A DNA stretch of 64,000 nt from Bog-950 sp964493695 (GTDB lineage: Bacteria > Bacteroidota > Bacteroidia > Chitinophagales > LD1): the NCBI GenBank assembly GCA_964493695.1, contig CAZBPG010000004.1:1-64000 (forward strand), read 5' to 3'. This document shows positions 26,844 through 35,094 of the stretch, piece after piece. The notes under the pieces are model-generated. The model had not been told where the DNA came from, searched no databases, and worked only from the letters and a program-made list of their open reading frames with translations. The translations under genes and the position numbers were made by a program. Position 1 is the stretch's first letter, and each line of letters opens with the position of its first letter.

Positions 26844-28457
26844 ATGAACGTTGTAGGTCCCAAGAACCCGAAAGCAAATCTCGAAACTATAGGCATTAAG
26901 CATACAAAAAATCAATTCTGGAACCTTACCCCCGAAGAGTTAACAGAAGAAACCATTAAAAGAAGCCAGGGCGTGCTTACCGATACCGGGGCGCTGGCCA
27001 TAGATACAGGCGAGTTTACCGGACGCGCACCCAAAGATAAATTCATAGTAAAAGATTCGAACACAGAAGATAGTGTTGACTGGGGCGGATTTAACAACCC
27101 CACTACTCCCGAGGTTTTCGAGAACCTTTATCAAAAAGTGATTGCCTATTTTGAAGGTAAGGACATTTTTGTACGCGATTGCTATGCCTGTGCGGCAGAT
27201 GACTTTCGTTTGAACGTGCGCGTGATAACAGAATATGCTTACGCCAATATGTTTGCTTACAATATGTTTCTGCGTCCAACGGCAAGTGAACTCAGTTCCA
27301 TGGAACCGGACTGGCTGGTATTGCAGGCACCCGGTTTACAATGTGGCGGTGCGGCAGACGGTGTGCGCCAGGGTAACTTTGCGGTTTTAAATTTTACGAA
27401 GAAGATTGCCATTATAGGTGGTACGGCTTACACCGGTGAAATAAAGAAGGGGATTTTCACCGTATTGAATTATGTATTGCCGCATGAAAAGAACGTGCTG
27501 GCCATGCACTGCTCAGCAAACGTGGGTAAAGAAGGTGATGTGGCTTTGTTTTTTGGATTATCCGGAACCGGTAAAACAACTTTGAGTGCAGACCCTAACC
27601 GTCCGCTGATTGGCGATGATGAACACGGTTGGACAAAAGATTCAGTTTTTAATTTCGAAGGTGGTTGTTATGCCAAAGTCATAGACCTGTCTGCAGAAAA
27701 AGAACCGGATATTTACCGCGCTATCCGCCACGGAGCTATTCTTGAAAATATCGGATTTGTAGAGGATACCCGAACCGTTGATTTTGCTTACAAAGCGAAA
27801 ACGGAAAACACCCGCGTTAGTTACCCCATTCATTTTATTGACAACGCACTTCCGAAATCGGTAGGTGGTGCACCCAAGAATATTTTCTTTTTAACCTACG
27901 ATGCGTTTGGTGTGTTGCCTCCCATCTCAAAATTGAGTGTGGGACAGGCCATGTATTTCTTCCTATCGGGCTTTACTTCGAAGGTTGCGGGAACAGAAGC
28001 AGGAGTTACTGAACCACAAACAACTTTCAGCGCCTGTTTCGGGGCACCTTTCCTTCCGCTTCATCCAACCAAATATGCTTCATTGCTGGGCGAAAAATTG
28101 CGCAATTCTAATATTCGTGTTTGGCTGCTGAACACCGGTTACACCGGTGGTGTTTACGGTGTAGGTAAAAGAATGAGCCTGCCGCATACCCGCGCTTTAA
28201 TAACCGAAGCACTGAACGGAAATCTAGATAAAGTAGAGTTTGAAACCCATCCGGTGTTTGGAGTTTCTATGCCTAAGACTTGTCCGAATGTTCCGGCTGA
28301 AATTCTAAACCCACGCAATACCTGGAAGAATAAAGAAGAATATGATGCTAAAGCCAATGAGCTGGCAGCAGCGTTCAACAAAAACTTCGAAAGATTTGCC
28401 GCTAAGTCGGAGAAAGAAATTTTAGATGCTGCACCAAAGGTGATGCAGGCGGTTTAG
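26844..28457 (+). CDS. pckA: Phosphoenolpyruvate carboxykinase (ATP)
   Basis: 537 aa, full length. Converts oxaloacetate and ATP to PEP and CO2, the entry to gluconeogenesis. Motifs: FTGRAPKDKFIV near residue 53, MHCSANVG near 220, the P-loop GLSGTGKTTLS near 240 and the metal-binding IGDDEHGW near 258. ATP rather than GTP use follows from family membership. Single gene with its own promoter region and terminator. Confidence 0.97.
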   Translation: MNVVGPKNPKANLETIGIKHTKNQFWNLTPEELTEETIKRSQGVLTDTGALAIDTGEFTGRAPKDKFIVKDSNTEDSVDWGGFNNPTTPEVFENLYQKVIAYFEGKDIFVRDCYACAADDFRLNVRVITEYAYANMFAYNMFLRPTASELSSMEPDWLVLQAPGLQCGGAADGVRQGNFAVLNFTKKIAIIGGTAYTGEIKKGIFTVLNYVLPHEKNVLAMHCSANVGKEGDVALFFGLSGTGKTTLSADPNRPLIGDDEHGWTKDSVFNFEGGCYAKVIDLSAEKEPDIYRAIRHGAILENIGFVEDTRTVDFAYKAKTENTRVSYPIHFIDNALPKSVGGAPKNIFFLTYDAFGVLPPISKLSVGQAMYFFLSGFTSKVAGTEAGVTEPQTTFSACFGAPFLPLHPTKYASLLGEKLRNSNIRVWLLNTGYTGGVYGVGKRMSLPHTRALITEALNGNLDKVEFETHPVFGVSMPKTCPNVPAEILNPRNTWKNKEEYDAKANELAAAFNKNFERFAAKSEKEILDAAPKVMQAV

Positions 28458-28476
28458 CGTTAAGAAATATTAATTG

Positions 28477-28507
28477 AACAGTCCCGCACGCGGGACTGTT
28501 ATGTTTT
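28477..28507 (+). terminator. pckA terminator
   Basis: A 10-bp stem (AACAGTCCCG at 28477-28486 with 28491-28500) and a 4-nt loop are followed by ATGTTTTT. Confidence 0.75.
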
Positions 28508-28544
28508 TGGAAATAACTGCATAGCTTCGATAAAATTTATCATC

Positions 28545-28898
28545 ATGAGAAATATCAAATTCATTTTGGCTGTAACGATTTCAATTTTTGTTTCAACTGC
28601 GTTGTTTGCGCAAACCTCTCAAAAAGGTGCAACTTTAAACAACAAGGGAGCAAGTGTAAAAAGCAGCACCGGTTCCGGTGTGGCCGTGAAGAAGGGCGAA
28701 GCCACTGTAAAAAGAGCGAACGGAGGCGGAACGGTAGTAAACAATAAAGGTGCAGAAGCAAAGAACAGGACCGGTGCAGGAGTTGCTGCTAAGAAGGGAG
28801 AAGTAAGTGCTAAGGACAGTAAGGGGAAGGGCTTAGAGATAAACAAAAAGCATTTGGAGATTAAGTCGAAGAATGTGAATATTAAACTGGGTAAGTAA
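28545..28898 (+). CDS. Secreted Lys/Gly-rich repeat protein
   Basis: 117 aa. Clear signal peptide (FILAVTISIFVSTALFAQ). The mature part is built of two similar ~32-residue blocks, each NNKGA...TG(S/A)GVA(V/A)KKGE, then a basic tail (LEIKSKNVNIKLGK). It is basic, low in complexity and rich in V/A-K-G strands, as in periplasmic or envelope structural proteins. No family recognised. It converges with the phosphotransferase gene, leaving 8 bp between the stops. Confidence 0.7.
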   Translation: MRNIKFILAVTISIFVSTALFAQTSQKGATLNNKGASVKSSTGSGVAVKKGEATVKRANGGGTVVNNKGAEAKNRTGAGVAAKKGEVSAKDSKGKGLEINKKHLEIKSKNVNIKLGK

Positions 28899-28906
28899 AG
28901 TTCACT

Positions 28907-29962
28907 TTACCCTTTCGATTTAATAATTCGCTTGCACCGCCAATTCATGTAATTTACCAGGAACCAGAAACTCTTGAAAGCCGGATTGGTTGTTTGCTTA
29001 TGATAGTACCTGTAGTAAATCTGCTGCATAATTACAGCAAGGCGAAAAATTCCATACACTTCGTAAAAAGTAAAATCTTCTGCACGGAAATTCATTTTGC
29101 TGCAATAGTATTCGACCACTTCTTTGCGGGTAAACATTCCCTCTAAATGAGTGGGTTGCCGCCTTGTTTGCCGGGCTATAAAATCATCATCCGCCTGCAC
29201 CCAATATGCCAGCGAATTTCCTAAGTCCATTAAAGGGTCGCCAATGGTTGCCATTTCCCAATCGAGTACACCTATAACGTTCATCGGATTATTCGCATCT
29301 AACACTACGTTATCAAACCGGAAATCATTGTGTATTAAACAACTTCTTTCTTCAGCAGGAATGTTCTCTTTCAGCCAGTCCATTACATAGTTGCAGGAAG
29401 GCACATTCCAGGTTTTTGCTTTTTTGTAACGTTCCGTCCATCCGTCAATTTGACGTTTGCAGTAACCGGTACCCTTTCCTAATTCATTCAATCCGGTGGT
29501 TTGAATATCTACCTGATGAAGTTCAATCAGTTTATCAATCACATTCTTGCAGAGTGTTCGCACTTCGTTCTTATTCAGCACTAAATTTTTCGGAAGATTC
29601 GCTCTCGGAATTATACCGGTGAGTTTTTCCATGACATAAAACTCTCTCCCAATCAGCGATTCATCTTTGCAAAACGCAATCATCTGCGGCACATAAGGAT
29701 ACACCGGTTTCAACTTTTTCATGATGTTGAACTCGCGCCCCATATCATGCGCACCTTTTGCTTTTGTACCCTTTGGTGATGTGCGTAGAATCAGCGATAC
29801 ATTTTCAAAGTCTAACTGATAGGTGAGGTTCGATGCACCACCTCGAAATTGTTTAATGTGGAGTCCGCCTTCTACATCCGGACGATGTGCTTTAACAAAC
29901 TCTGAAATTATTTTTTCATCAAGTTTATCTTCTTCGCGAACATCTTTTGGCTGGTCAATCAT
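28907..29962 (-). CDS. Aminoglycoside phosphotransferase-fold kinase (ACAD10/11-like)
   Basis: 351 aa from the ATG at 29962. The longer frame reads into an inverted repeat and is rejected. The fold is APH-like: HIKQFRGGASNLTYQL near residue 30 forms the nucleotide loop, CLIHNDFRFDNVVLD the catalytic loop (H-N-D-x-R-x-D-N) and GVLDWEMATIGDPLMDLG the metal-binding DxE region. In ACAD10/11-type proteins this kinase works with an acyl-CoA dehydrogenase on 4-hydroxy fatty acids. The acyl-CoA dehydrogenase two genes upstream supports the same pairing here. Confidence 0.88.
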   Translation of the reverse strand: MIDQPKDVREEDKLDEKIISEFVKAHRPDVEGGLHIKQFRGGASNLTYQLDFENVSLILRTSPKGTKAKGAHDMGREFNIMKKLKPVYPYVPQMIAFCKDESLIGREFYVMEKLTGIIPRANLPKNLVLNKNEVRTLCKNVIDKLIELHQVDIQTTGLNELGKGTGYCKRQIDGWTERYKKAKTWNVPSCNYVMDWLKENIPAEERSCLIHNDFRFDNVVLDANNPMNVIGVLDWEMATIGDPLMDLGNSLAYWVQADDDFIARQTRRQPTHLEGMFTRKEVVEYYCSKMNFRAEDFTFYEVYGIFRLAVIMQQIYYRYYHKQTTNPAFKSFWFLVNYMNWRCKRIIKSKG

Positions 29963-29975
29963 GTACAGCAATTTT

Positions 29976-30034
29976 AACCACAGAGGCACAGAGAAAACAG
30001 CCGAGCACTCTGTGTTCTCTGTGCCTCTGTGGTT
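29976..30034. repeat. Inverted-repeat element, copy 1
   Basis: Perfect 20-bp arms (29976-29995 and 30015-30034, AACCACAGAGGCACAGAGAA) enclose a 19-bp centre. It lies between the GxxExxY stop codon (1 bp away) and the phosphotransferase start (13 bp away). The copy at 30455-30513 has nearly the same centre. Confidence 0.9.
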
Positions 30035-30035
30035 T

Positions 30036-30443
30036 TTATTCATCAGGCAATAAGGCAAATTCAGGCATTACAATTGAAACAGTATTCTTCGAAATGTTTT
30101 CAGAATTAAAGTTTATAAGTAGCCCTTTGTATTTATCCAAGAGTTTTAAGTATGTCATTAATTGCGCTTGGTATAGCGGTATCATTTGGTCAACGGCTTT
30201 ATATTCTACAATAATTAAGTCTTCGACTAAATGGTCTAAACGCAATTCGGTTTCTAACTTTATGTCTCGGTAAACAACCGGTACGGATAACTGAGTCTGG
30301 AAGTTTATTTTCCTGTAACACATTTCCTCATCCATACATCTGTGATATACAGATTCCAATAAACCAGGACCTAATTGACGGTGAACCTCAATAGCACAGC
30401 CAATTATCTTGTAGGAGAGGTCGTTGTAATCTTTCTTTGTCAT
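30036..30443 (-). CDS. GxxExxY protein (PD-(D/E)XK nuclease-like)
   Basis: 135 aa. The defining motif is HRQLGPGLLESVYHRCM near residues 20-37 (G-x2-E-x2-Y), followed by LRLDHLVEDLIIVEYKAVD, where D-x(n)-E-x-K fits the core of the PD-(D/E)XK fold, then QAQLMTYLKLL. The family (PF13366) is common in Bacteroidota and cyanobacteria, and its function is not settled. The gene is packed between two copies of the same inverted repeat (1 bp from its stop, 11 bp from its start) and splits an otherwise compact lipid-metabolism operon. Confidence 0.9.
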   Translation of the reverse strand: MTKKDYNDLSYKIIGCAIEVHRQLGPGLLESVYHRCMDEEMCYRKINFQTQLSVPVVYRDIKLETELRLDHLVEDLIIVEYKAVDQMIPLYQAQLMTYLKLLDKYKGLLINFNSENISKNTVSIVMPEFALLPDE

Positions 30444-30454
30444 AAATACAGGCT

Positions 30455-30513
30455 AACCACGGAGGCACAGAGAAAGCAGCCGAGAACTCTGTGTTCTCTG
30501 TGTCTCTGTGGTT
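30455..30513. repeat. Inverted-repeat element, copy 2
   Basis: The arms 30455-30474 and 30494-30513 are about 20 bp with two mismatches, around a 19-bp centre (AGCAGCCGAGAACTCTGTG) close to that of copy 1 (AACAGCCGAGCACTCTGTG). It directly abuts the acyl-CoA dehydrogenase stop codon at 30514-30516. Confidence 0.9.
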
Positions 30514-31722
30514 TTATTTTTTGTATTTCATCAATTCTAATTTTGTTACAACACCCCGGTGAACTTCATCCGGTCCGTCAGCCAGGCGTAAAATTCTTGC
30601 ATAAGCAAACATGGCAGCTAACGGGGTATCGTTGCTCATACCTTTCCCTCCATGCATTTGAATGGCCTGGTCTAAAATGCGGCAGGCTAAATTCGGAGCA
30701 GCTACTTTTATCTGGCTTACTTCACTCAACGCGCCCATAGCTCCAACGGTATCAATCAAAAACGCAGTTTTTAAAACAAGCAGACGAGTCATTTCAATAT
30801 CAATTCTTGCGTTTGCAATTACATCGCGGTTGCCACCGAGATTGATTAACGGTTTGCCGAATGCAACGCGCTCACTTCCTCTTTCAATCATCAATTTAAG
30901 TGCACGTTCTGCCACACCAATCTGCCGCATACAATGGTGAATTCTTCCCGGCCCTAATCTGCCCTGAGCAATTTCAAATCCCTTTCCTATTCCTGCAATC
31001 ACCGCAGATTTTGGCAAACGAACATTTTTAAAACTTACTTCACCGTGACCATAAGGCGGGTCGTAACCACCATACACCGGTAACATTCTTTCGATGGTTA
31101 CTCCCGGTGTATCCAGAGGAACCAATACCATAGAGTGGCGCAAATACTTATGCGCGTTGGCATCGCTCAGTCCCATAAAAATTGCCACCTTACAATTCGG
31201 GTGACCTATACCGGTGCTCCACCATTTGGTTCCATTCAGTATTATTCCATCTCCATCTTCGGTTACGGTTGCTTCTATATTAGTAGCATCGCTGCTGGCT
31301 ACGTCCGGTTCGGTCATGCAGAAGGCAGAGCGGATTTTTCCATCCAGTAAAGGCTTCAGCCATTGTTCTTTTTGCTCTTCGCTGCCGTATTTCCACAACA
31401 CTTCCATGTTACCGGTATCCGGTGCATTGCAGTTAAAAATTTCGGGAGCTAAAAGCGATTGACCGGTAATCTCCGCTACCGGTGCGTATTCTAAGTTACT
31501 TAAACCGCTAAGCGGAGGAAGAAACAAATTCCATAGTCCTTCCGCTTTCGCCTTTGTTTTAAGGTCTTCTACACGCGGGTCAATTTCCCAGTTTTTCCAA
31601 TCGGGGTTGCCATGGTGTGTAGCTTTCAGATATTCATTTTCAAGCGGCAAAATATGGTCATCCACAAATTGCTGAACGCGTTGAATCATTTCTTTTGCTT
31701 TGGCAGAGTGTTCGAAGTTCAT
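30514..31722 (-). CDS. Acyl-CoA dehydrogenase family protein
   Basis: 402 aa. The FAD-binding motif FCMTEPDVASSDATNIEAT is near residue 135, followed by WWSTGIGHPNCKVAIFMG, VPLDTPGVTIERML and the C-terminal helix MHGGKGMSNDTPLAAMFAYARILRLADGPDEV (core only: MHGGKGMSNDTPL). This is the long-chain/ACAD11-like branch. Flavin-dependent acyl-CoA desaturation is the family reaction. It lies 12 bp downstream of a retinol-saturase-like gene and upstream of an APH-fold kinase, a set consistent with degradation of unusual or hydroxylated fatty acids. Confidence 0.92.
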   Translation of the reverse strand: MNFEHSAKAKEMIQRVQQFVDDHILPLENEYLKATHHGNPDWKNWEIDPRVEDLKTKAKAEGLWNLFLPPLSGLSNLEYAPVAEITGQSLLAPEIFNCNAPDTGNMEVLWKYGSEEQKEQWLKPLLDGKIRSAFCMTEPDVASSDATNIEATVTEDGDGIILNGTKWWSTGIGHPNCKVAIFMGLSDANAHKYLRHSMVLVPLDTPGVTIERMLPVYGGYDPPYGHGEVSFKNVRLPKSAVIAGIGKGFEIAQGRLGPGRIHHCMRQIGVAERALKLMIERGSERVAFGKPLINLGGNRDVIANARIDIEMTRLLVLKTAFLIDTVGAMGALSEVSQIKVAAPNLACRILDQAIQMHGGKGMSNDTPLAAMFAYARILRLADGPDEVHRGVVTKLELMKYKK

Positions 31723-31734
31723 AGAATCAGCTTT

Positions 31735-33321
31735 TTACTTTAACCGGGTCAATAAATTTTTACCGGTTACGGCACTGGCGGTAATCAAGCCGCTGAATAA
31801 AGCGCCACCTACTCCGCAGCTTACAATATCCTGACCGGTGAGGTAAAGATTCTTAACCGGTGTTCTGGCTTTTAAAAATTTTTGTTCGAATCGTTTGGTC
31901 GTATGGTCTATACCGTAAATTTCTCCGTATTGGTAATTGGCAAAGTGCGCTGTACTCAACGGAGTAGAAAGTTCGTAATAATCGATTTTGCCACGCAATT
32001 CAGGATGCCTTTTATAGAGTGCTTCCAACAGCCGCTGCGATAACTTTTCTTTGAATGCGTTGTAATCTTCTCCGCGTTTCATCCACCGTTTGTCTTTCCA
32101 TTTCTCATACCAGGCATAGGGTGAAAGGGTTACAATCTCGATGGTCGTTTTGCCCGGATACCTGTTGTTCCAATCCGGATCTTTGGAGGACGGAAAAGAA
32201 ATATAAACCACCGGCAAGTCTGCATCGGGGTTATTGATGTAGTCTTCCACATTTTTATCGTGGTCGTAGTTATCGGGGAAAATCCAGTAGTTGGCTTTCC
32301 CTAATCTTAGTTTTTCGTTGCTTTCATTTATGCCTATATACAAACAAACGTGACCTACGGAAGGTGAAAGGTTGTCAAACAGTTTTTCGGTTTGTAATTC
32401 TTCTTTCAGTTGTGGCGGAAGAAGATGTTTATAGGTATTGTAGATTCCTGCATCGCTTATCACCACCGGTGCAAAAAATTCTTTGCCGTCAAACATCTTT
32501 ACGCCAACAGCTTTCCGGTTTTTTACAATTACTTCTTTTACTTCTGCATTGGTAAAAACTTCTCCGCCTGCGTTTAAAATAGTAGGCGCTACCGTTTGAT
32601 AAATCTGCTGCGCACCACCTACCGGATAGCAGGCCCCTTTCATGTAATGCTTAATTAAAGCAGCGTGCATTAAAAAACTGCTTTGCGAGGGCGGTAAACC
32701 GTAATCGCCATACTGACCGGTGAGCACACCTATCAGTTTTTTGTTTTTCGTGAGCGATTCTAAAACTTCCAAAGTGGTTTTGTTTCCTTTTAAACCACTT
32801 TTGCGCAACCGGTTGCCTATTAACGCGCTCAACCAACCGGGAAGAATTTTTTCTACAAAAAACCAACGCTGACTTTTCTGAGTACTGTATACAAGCTCTA
32901 CATATTCATCAATAGCTTTTTCTTCACCGGGGAAATACGATTTCATTTTGGCTTTGAATTCATCGGTGCCAGCCGGGAATTCGTACCGGTCGTTTCCAAA
33001 ATACATGATGTCGTAGGGGCTGCCCATTTCTTCCCACTTCATTTTTCCACCGGTAATGTAATTGAACATTTTGTGCAGTTCGGTATGCTCGCGGTGCACA
33101 TCGCCCACATAATGAACGCCCACATCCCATTCGTATTTGTTGCGGGTAAACACATGGGTAAATCCGCCAGGGGTGTAGTGCCGCTCCAATACCAGCACTT
33201 TCTTTTTTTCTTTTGCCAAAAAAGCAGCAGTGGCTATTCCGCCCATACCCGAACCAATTACAATGGCATCGAAACTGCCTTCAATTTTTTGCTGTTTATA
33301 GGATTTTGAAAGTGAAGACAT
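31735..33321 (-). CDS. FAD-dependent oxidoreductase, phytoene desaturase/retinol saturase-like
   Basis: 528 aa. The N-terminal dinucleotide-binding motif is VIGSGMGGIATAAFLAKE followed by VLVLERHYTPGGFTHVF. CYPVGGAQQIYQTV and the C-terminal NLYLTGQDIVSCGVGGALF are typical of the CrtI/CrtISO/all-trans-retinol 13,14-reductase branch. Likely substrate is an isoprenoid or polyunsaturated lipid; not decidable from sequence. First gene of a minus-strand operon with the acyl-CoA dehydrogenase 12 bp downstream. Confidence 0.88.
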   Translation of the reverse strand: MSSLSKSYKQQKIEGSFDAIVIGSGMGGIATAAFLAKEKKKVLVLERHYTPGGFTHVFTRNKYEWDVGVHYVGDVHREHTELHKMFNYITGGKMKWEEMGSPYDIMYFGNDRYEFPAGTDEFKAKMKSYFPGEEKAIDEYVELVYSTQKSQRWFFVEKILPGWLSALIGNRLRKSGLKGNKTTLEVLESLTKNKKLIGVLTGQYGDYGLPPSQSSFLMHAALIKHYMKGACYPVGGAQQIYQTVAPTILNAGGEVFTNAEVKEVIVKNRKAVGVKMFDGKEFFAPVVISDAGIYNTYKHLLPPQLKEELQTEKLFDNLSPSVGHVCLYIGINESNEKLRLGKANYWIFPDNYDHDKNVEDYINNPDADLPVVYISFPSSKDPDWNNRYPGKTTIEIVTLSPYAWYEKWKDKRWMKRGEDYNAFKEKLSQRLLEALYKRHPELRGKIDYYELSTPLSTAHFANYQYGEIYGIDHTTKRFEQKFLKARTPVKNLYLTGQDIVSCGVGGALFSGLITASAVTGKNLLTRLK

Positions 33322-33336
33322 AGGCGTATTGAATTA

Positions 33337-33381
33337 AAAATGCGGAATACGGAATTCAAAAAATTCTGCATTCCGCATTTT
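33337..33381 (-). terminator. Hairpin terminator (or repeat) after the H1-like gene
   Basis: The 12-bp perfect arms AAAATGCGGAAT (33337-33348) and complement (33370-33381) enclose a smaller AT-rich stem. On the minus strand a T-rich run follows. It lies between the H1-like gene stop and the retinol-saturase-like start. Confidence 0.6.
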
Positions 33382-33395
33382 ATGTTATTGAAAAA

Positions 33396-33851
33396 TTATT
33401 TTTTCTTTTTTGCCTTAGCTTTTGCAGCCGGTTTTGCCTTTTTGACAACTTTAACCGGCTTAGCAGGTTTAGCCGCTTTTGCTTTCTTAGCCGGCTTAGC
33501 GGGCTTTACCTTCTTAGCAGGTTTTTCCTTTTTAGCTGGCTTGGCCGGTTTGGCTGCTTTAATTTCTCTGAATCCTTTAGCTTCCTGGTGTCTTGCTAGT
33601 TTATCTCTGTCGAGCTTCATTTTGCGAACACGCTTTTCTTCCGCTTCCGGTTCAAGGTTCAGCCAACGGTCTCTTTTGTGTTCACCAAGAATAACCACCT
33701 CTTTCTTGTTAAGGGTGTACATCTCAGCGGCTTCCTTCATTTCATGCTCGGTATCAAAATGAATTTTCATACCGGCATTGGCGCCTTTATTACGCACTTC
33801 AATGTAAAATCCGTCTTTAAATCGTTTTGGTTTGGTAGGTGGTCTTCCCAT
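33396..33851 (-). CDS. Histone H1-like Lys/Ala/Pro-rich protein
   Basis: 151 aa in two parts. Residues 1-95 form a basic globular segment (MGRPPTKPKRFKDGFYIEV, HFDTEHEMKEAAEMYTL, VVILGEHKRDRWLNL). Residues ~100-151 are a Lys/Ala/Pro tail of repeated KPAK and AKPAK units, like histone H1 or HctB-type tails. Non-specific DNA binding and nucleoid compaction are the likely role. The N-terminal GRPP could act as an AT-hook-like minor groove binder. A DNA-modulating partner for the globular half is not evident. Confidence 0.75.
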   Translation of the reverse strand: MGRPPTKPKRFKDGFYIEVRNKGANAGMKIHFDTEHEMKEAAEMYTLNKKEVVILGEHKRDRWLNLEPEAEEKRVRKMKLDRDKLARHQEAKGFREIKAAKPAKPAKKEKPAKKVKPAKPAKKAKAAKPAKPVKVVKKAKPAAKAKAKKKK

Positions 33852-33934
33852 AGTTTTTTTGTTTTTGGCGCACGCAATATAGTTTTTTTGGGAACTTGTA
33901 AAGAACGAGCCTAAATTTTTACCTGCGCATTAAA

Positions 33935-34294
33935 CTACTTGCCTATTAGTTGAAGTGCCCGCTCCAGTGTTTTTATCTGCAATTGCAAATCACTGTTTTG
34001 TTTTTCAAGTTCTGTTACCCTCGCCTGCAGCGGGTTTTCGGGTACTGGTGGCATACCTGCCGGTAACTGCTCAGCAATTTGGCGGAAGAAATTATAGTGC
34101 AGAGCCAGACTTAGCTCAAACAAAATAGAAGTTTGAATAGAGGAGCGTTTTAAAAAATCGGCCAACGACTGGGGTTGTCGTTTTATTTTGCGCGATAGGG
34201 CACTCTGATAAATGCGGTGCTCATCAATGTACTTACGCAGCATTTTTCCGGTATGAGGGGCTTGGTTTAAATCGGGCTGGGGTTCAATATCCAT
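33935..34294 (-). CDS. Small helix-turn-helix-like protein with coiled coil
   Basis: 119 aa. Residues about 16-65 (MLRKYIDEHRIYQSALSRKI, then QSLADFLKRSSIQTSILFEL) have the spacing of a helix-turn-helix. Residues 90-115 (VTELEKQNSDLQLQIKTLER) form a two- to four-heptad leucine-zipper coiled coil, so it is probably a dimer. A Pro-rich linker (PAGMPPVPENP) joins them. Probably a DNA-binding regulator; no named family recognised. Same strand as the next gene upstream, 205 bp apart. Confidence 0.65.
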   Translation of the reverse strand: MDIEPQPDLNQAPHTGKMLRKYIDEHRIYQSALSRKIKRQPQSLADFLKRSSIQTSILFELSLALHYNFFRQIAEQLPAGMPPVPENPLQARVTELEKQNSDLQLQIKTLERALQLIGK

Positions 34295-34416
34295 TGTTCA
34301 GTTTATTATTGATAAAAGCCATGTTTTTAATACTGTTTATTCAATGCCGAATACACTTAAACCGTAGCTTGAATGGTAAATGGTCAGTTTATAACTTTGT
34401 TTAAGCACATTAAAAA

Positions 34417-34451
34417 ACCGAATAACAGTATCCCACAAGGTGTTATTCGGT
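34417..34451 (-). terminator. Terminator of the 34500-34988 gene
   Basis: Perfect 11-bp arms (34417-34427 with 34441-34451). Read on the minus strand, the hairpin is followed by T6. Confidence 0.8.
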
Positions 34452-34499
34452 ATTTTAAACTCCATTTAATGGTGTGTTGAGCTGATAAAACACCGTTTT

Positions 34500-34988
34500 T
34501 TATGGAGTAGGCTCTGTCGGTCTGCCGCCACCCTGCCCGGCAAAGCGTTCCTTTAAGCGGTTGTAGCTTTGTGTAGCTCCCGGAATACCTGCCACATGGG
34601 CGCTTTCGTACAAACCATAAATAACCACTGCCATAGCGTATGCTTCATGCCCGGCCCTGCGCTTGGTATCTTTAATTTTTTGCAACAGATTCAGCAAACG
34701 GCTTTCCATATTATCCAGCTGAGTCCAGAATGTAATGTCTTTCTCTAATTCTGTTGGCTGAATAAAAGTGGGCAAAACCGAGCCGTTGTGTTGCGCTTCG
34801 TCAAGCGCCTGCTCGGCAAATACTTTGTTTTCTACATCTAAACTGAAAAGCGATTTGCGTTCCTCTTCGCTAAGCGAAACCAAATAGAGAGCGAGTATGC
34901 TTTCCAATTGCCCGCCAGCGGCACCTAAGGCGGCATCATCTGCTGCGTTGATAGTGGTGCTCAATAAATTTGCTGTAATGTTTGCCAT
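34500..34988 (-). CDS. Hypothetical protein of a Bacteroidota-wide family
   Basis: 162 aa from the ATG at 34988, mostly alpha-helical. Recognisable stretches are LSEEERKSLFSLDVENKVF in the first half and AGHEAYAMAVVIYGLYESA in the second, ending with LKERFAGQGGGRP. Proteins with this layout occur in many Bacteroidota genomes, often several per genome, but I know of no function. No signal peptide. Divergent from an XRE-type regulator, sharing an intergenic palindrome, and followed by its own terminator. Confidence 0.65.
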   Translation of the reverse strand: MANITANLLSTTINAADDAALGAAGGQLESILALYLVSLSEEERKSLFSLDVENKVFAEQALDEAQHNGSVLPTFIQPTELEKDITFWTQLDNMESRLLNLLQKIKDTKRRAGHEAYAMAVVIYGLYESAHVAGIPGATQSYNRLKERFAGQGGGRPTEPTP

Positions 34989-35038
34989 GTTATTGTATTT
35001 AAATGATGAATAATTATTTTTCGGGTGCAAACGAACAA

Positions 35039-35066
35039 AAAATAGCAATTGTGAAGTGCTACTTTT
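35039..35066. promoter_or_regulatory. Palindromic operator candidate
   Basis: AAAATAGCA at 35039 and TGCTACTTTT ending at 35066 are near-symmetric arms around ATTGTGAAG. It lies in the 106-bp gap between divergent genes, one of which is an XRE regulator, so autoregulation is plausible. Confidence 0.35.
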
Positions 35067-35094
35067 AGTGTTAACCTAAAACCGCATCGGTTCT

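Noticed and set aside
29963..30058. N-terminal extension of the phosphotransferase
   Set aside because: The extra 32 codons read through the inverted repeat; the ATG at 29962 fits the family.
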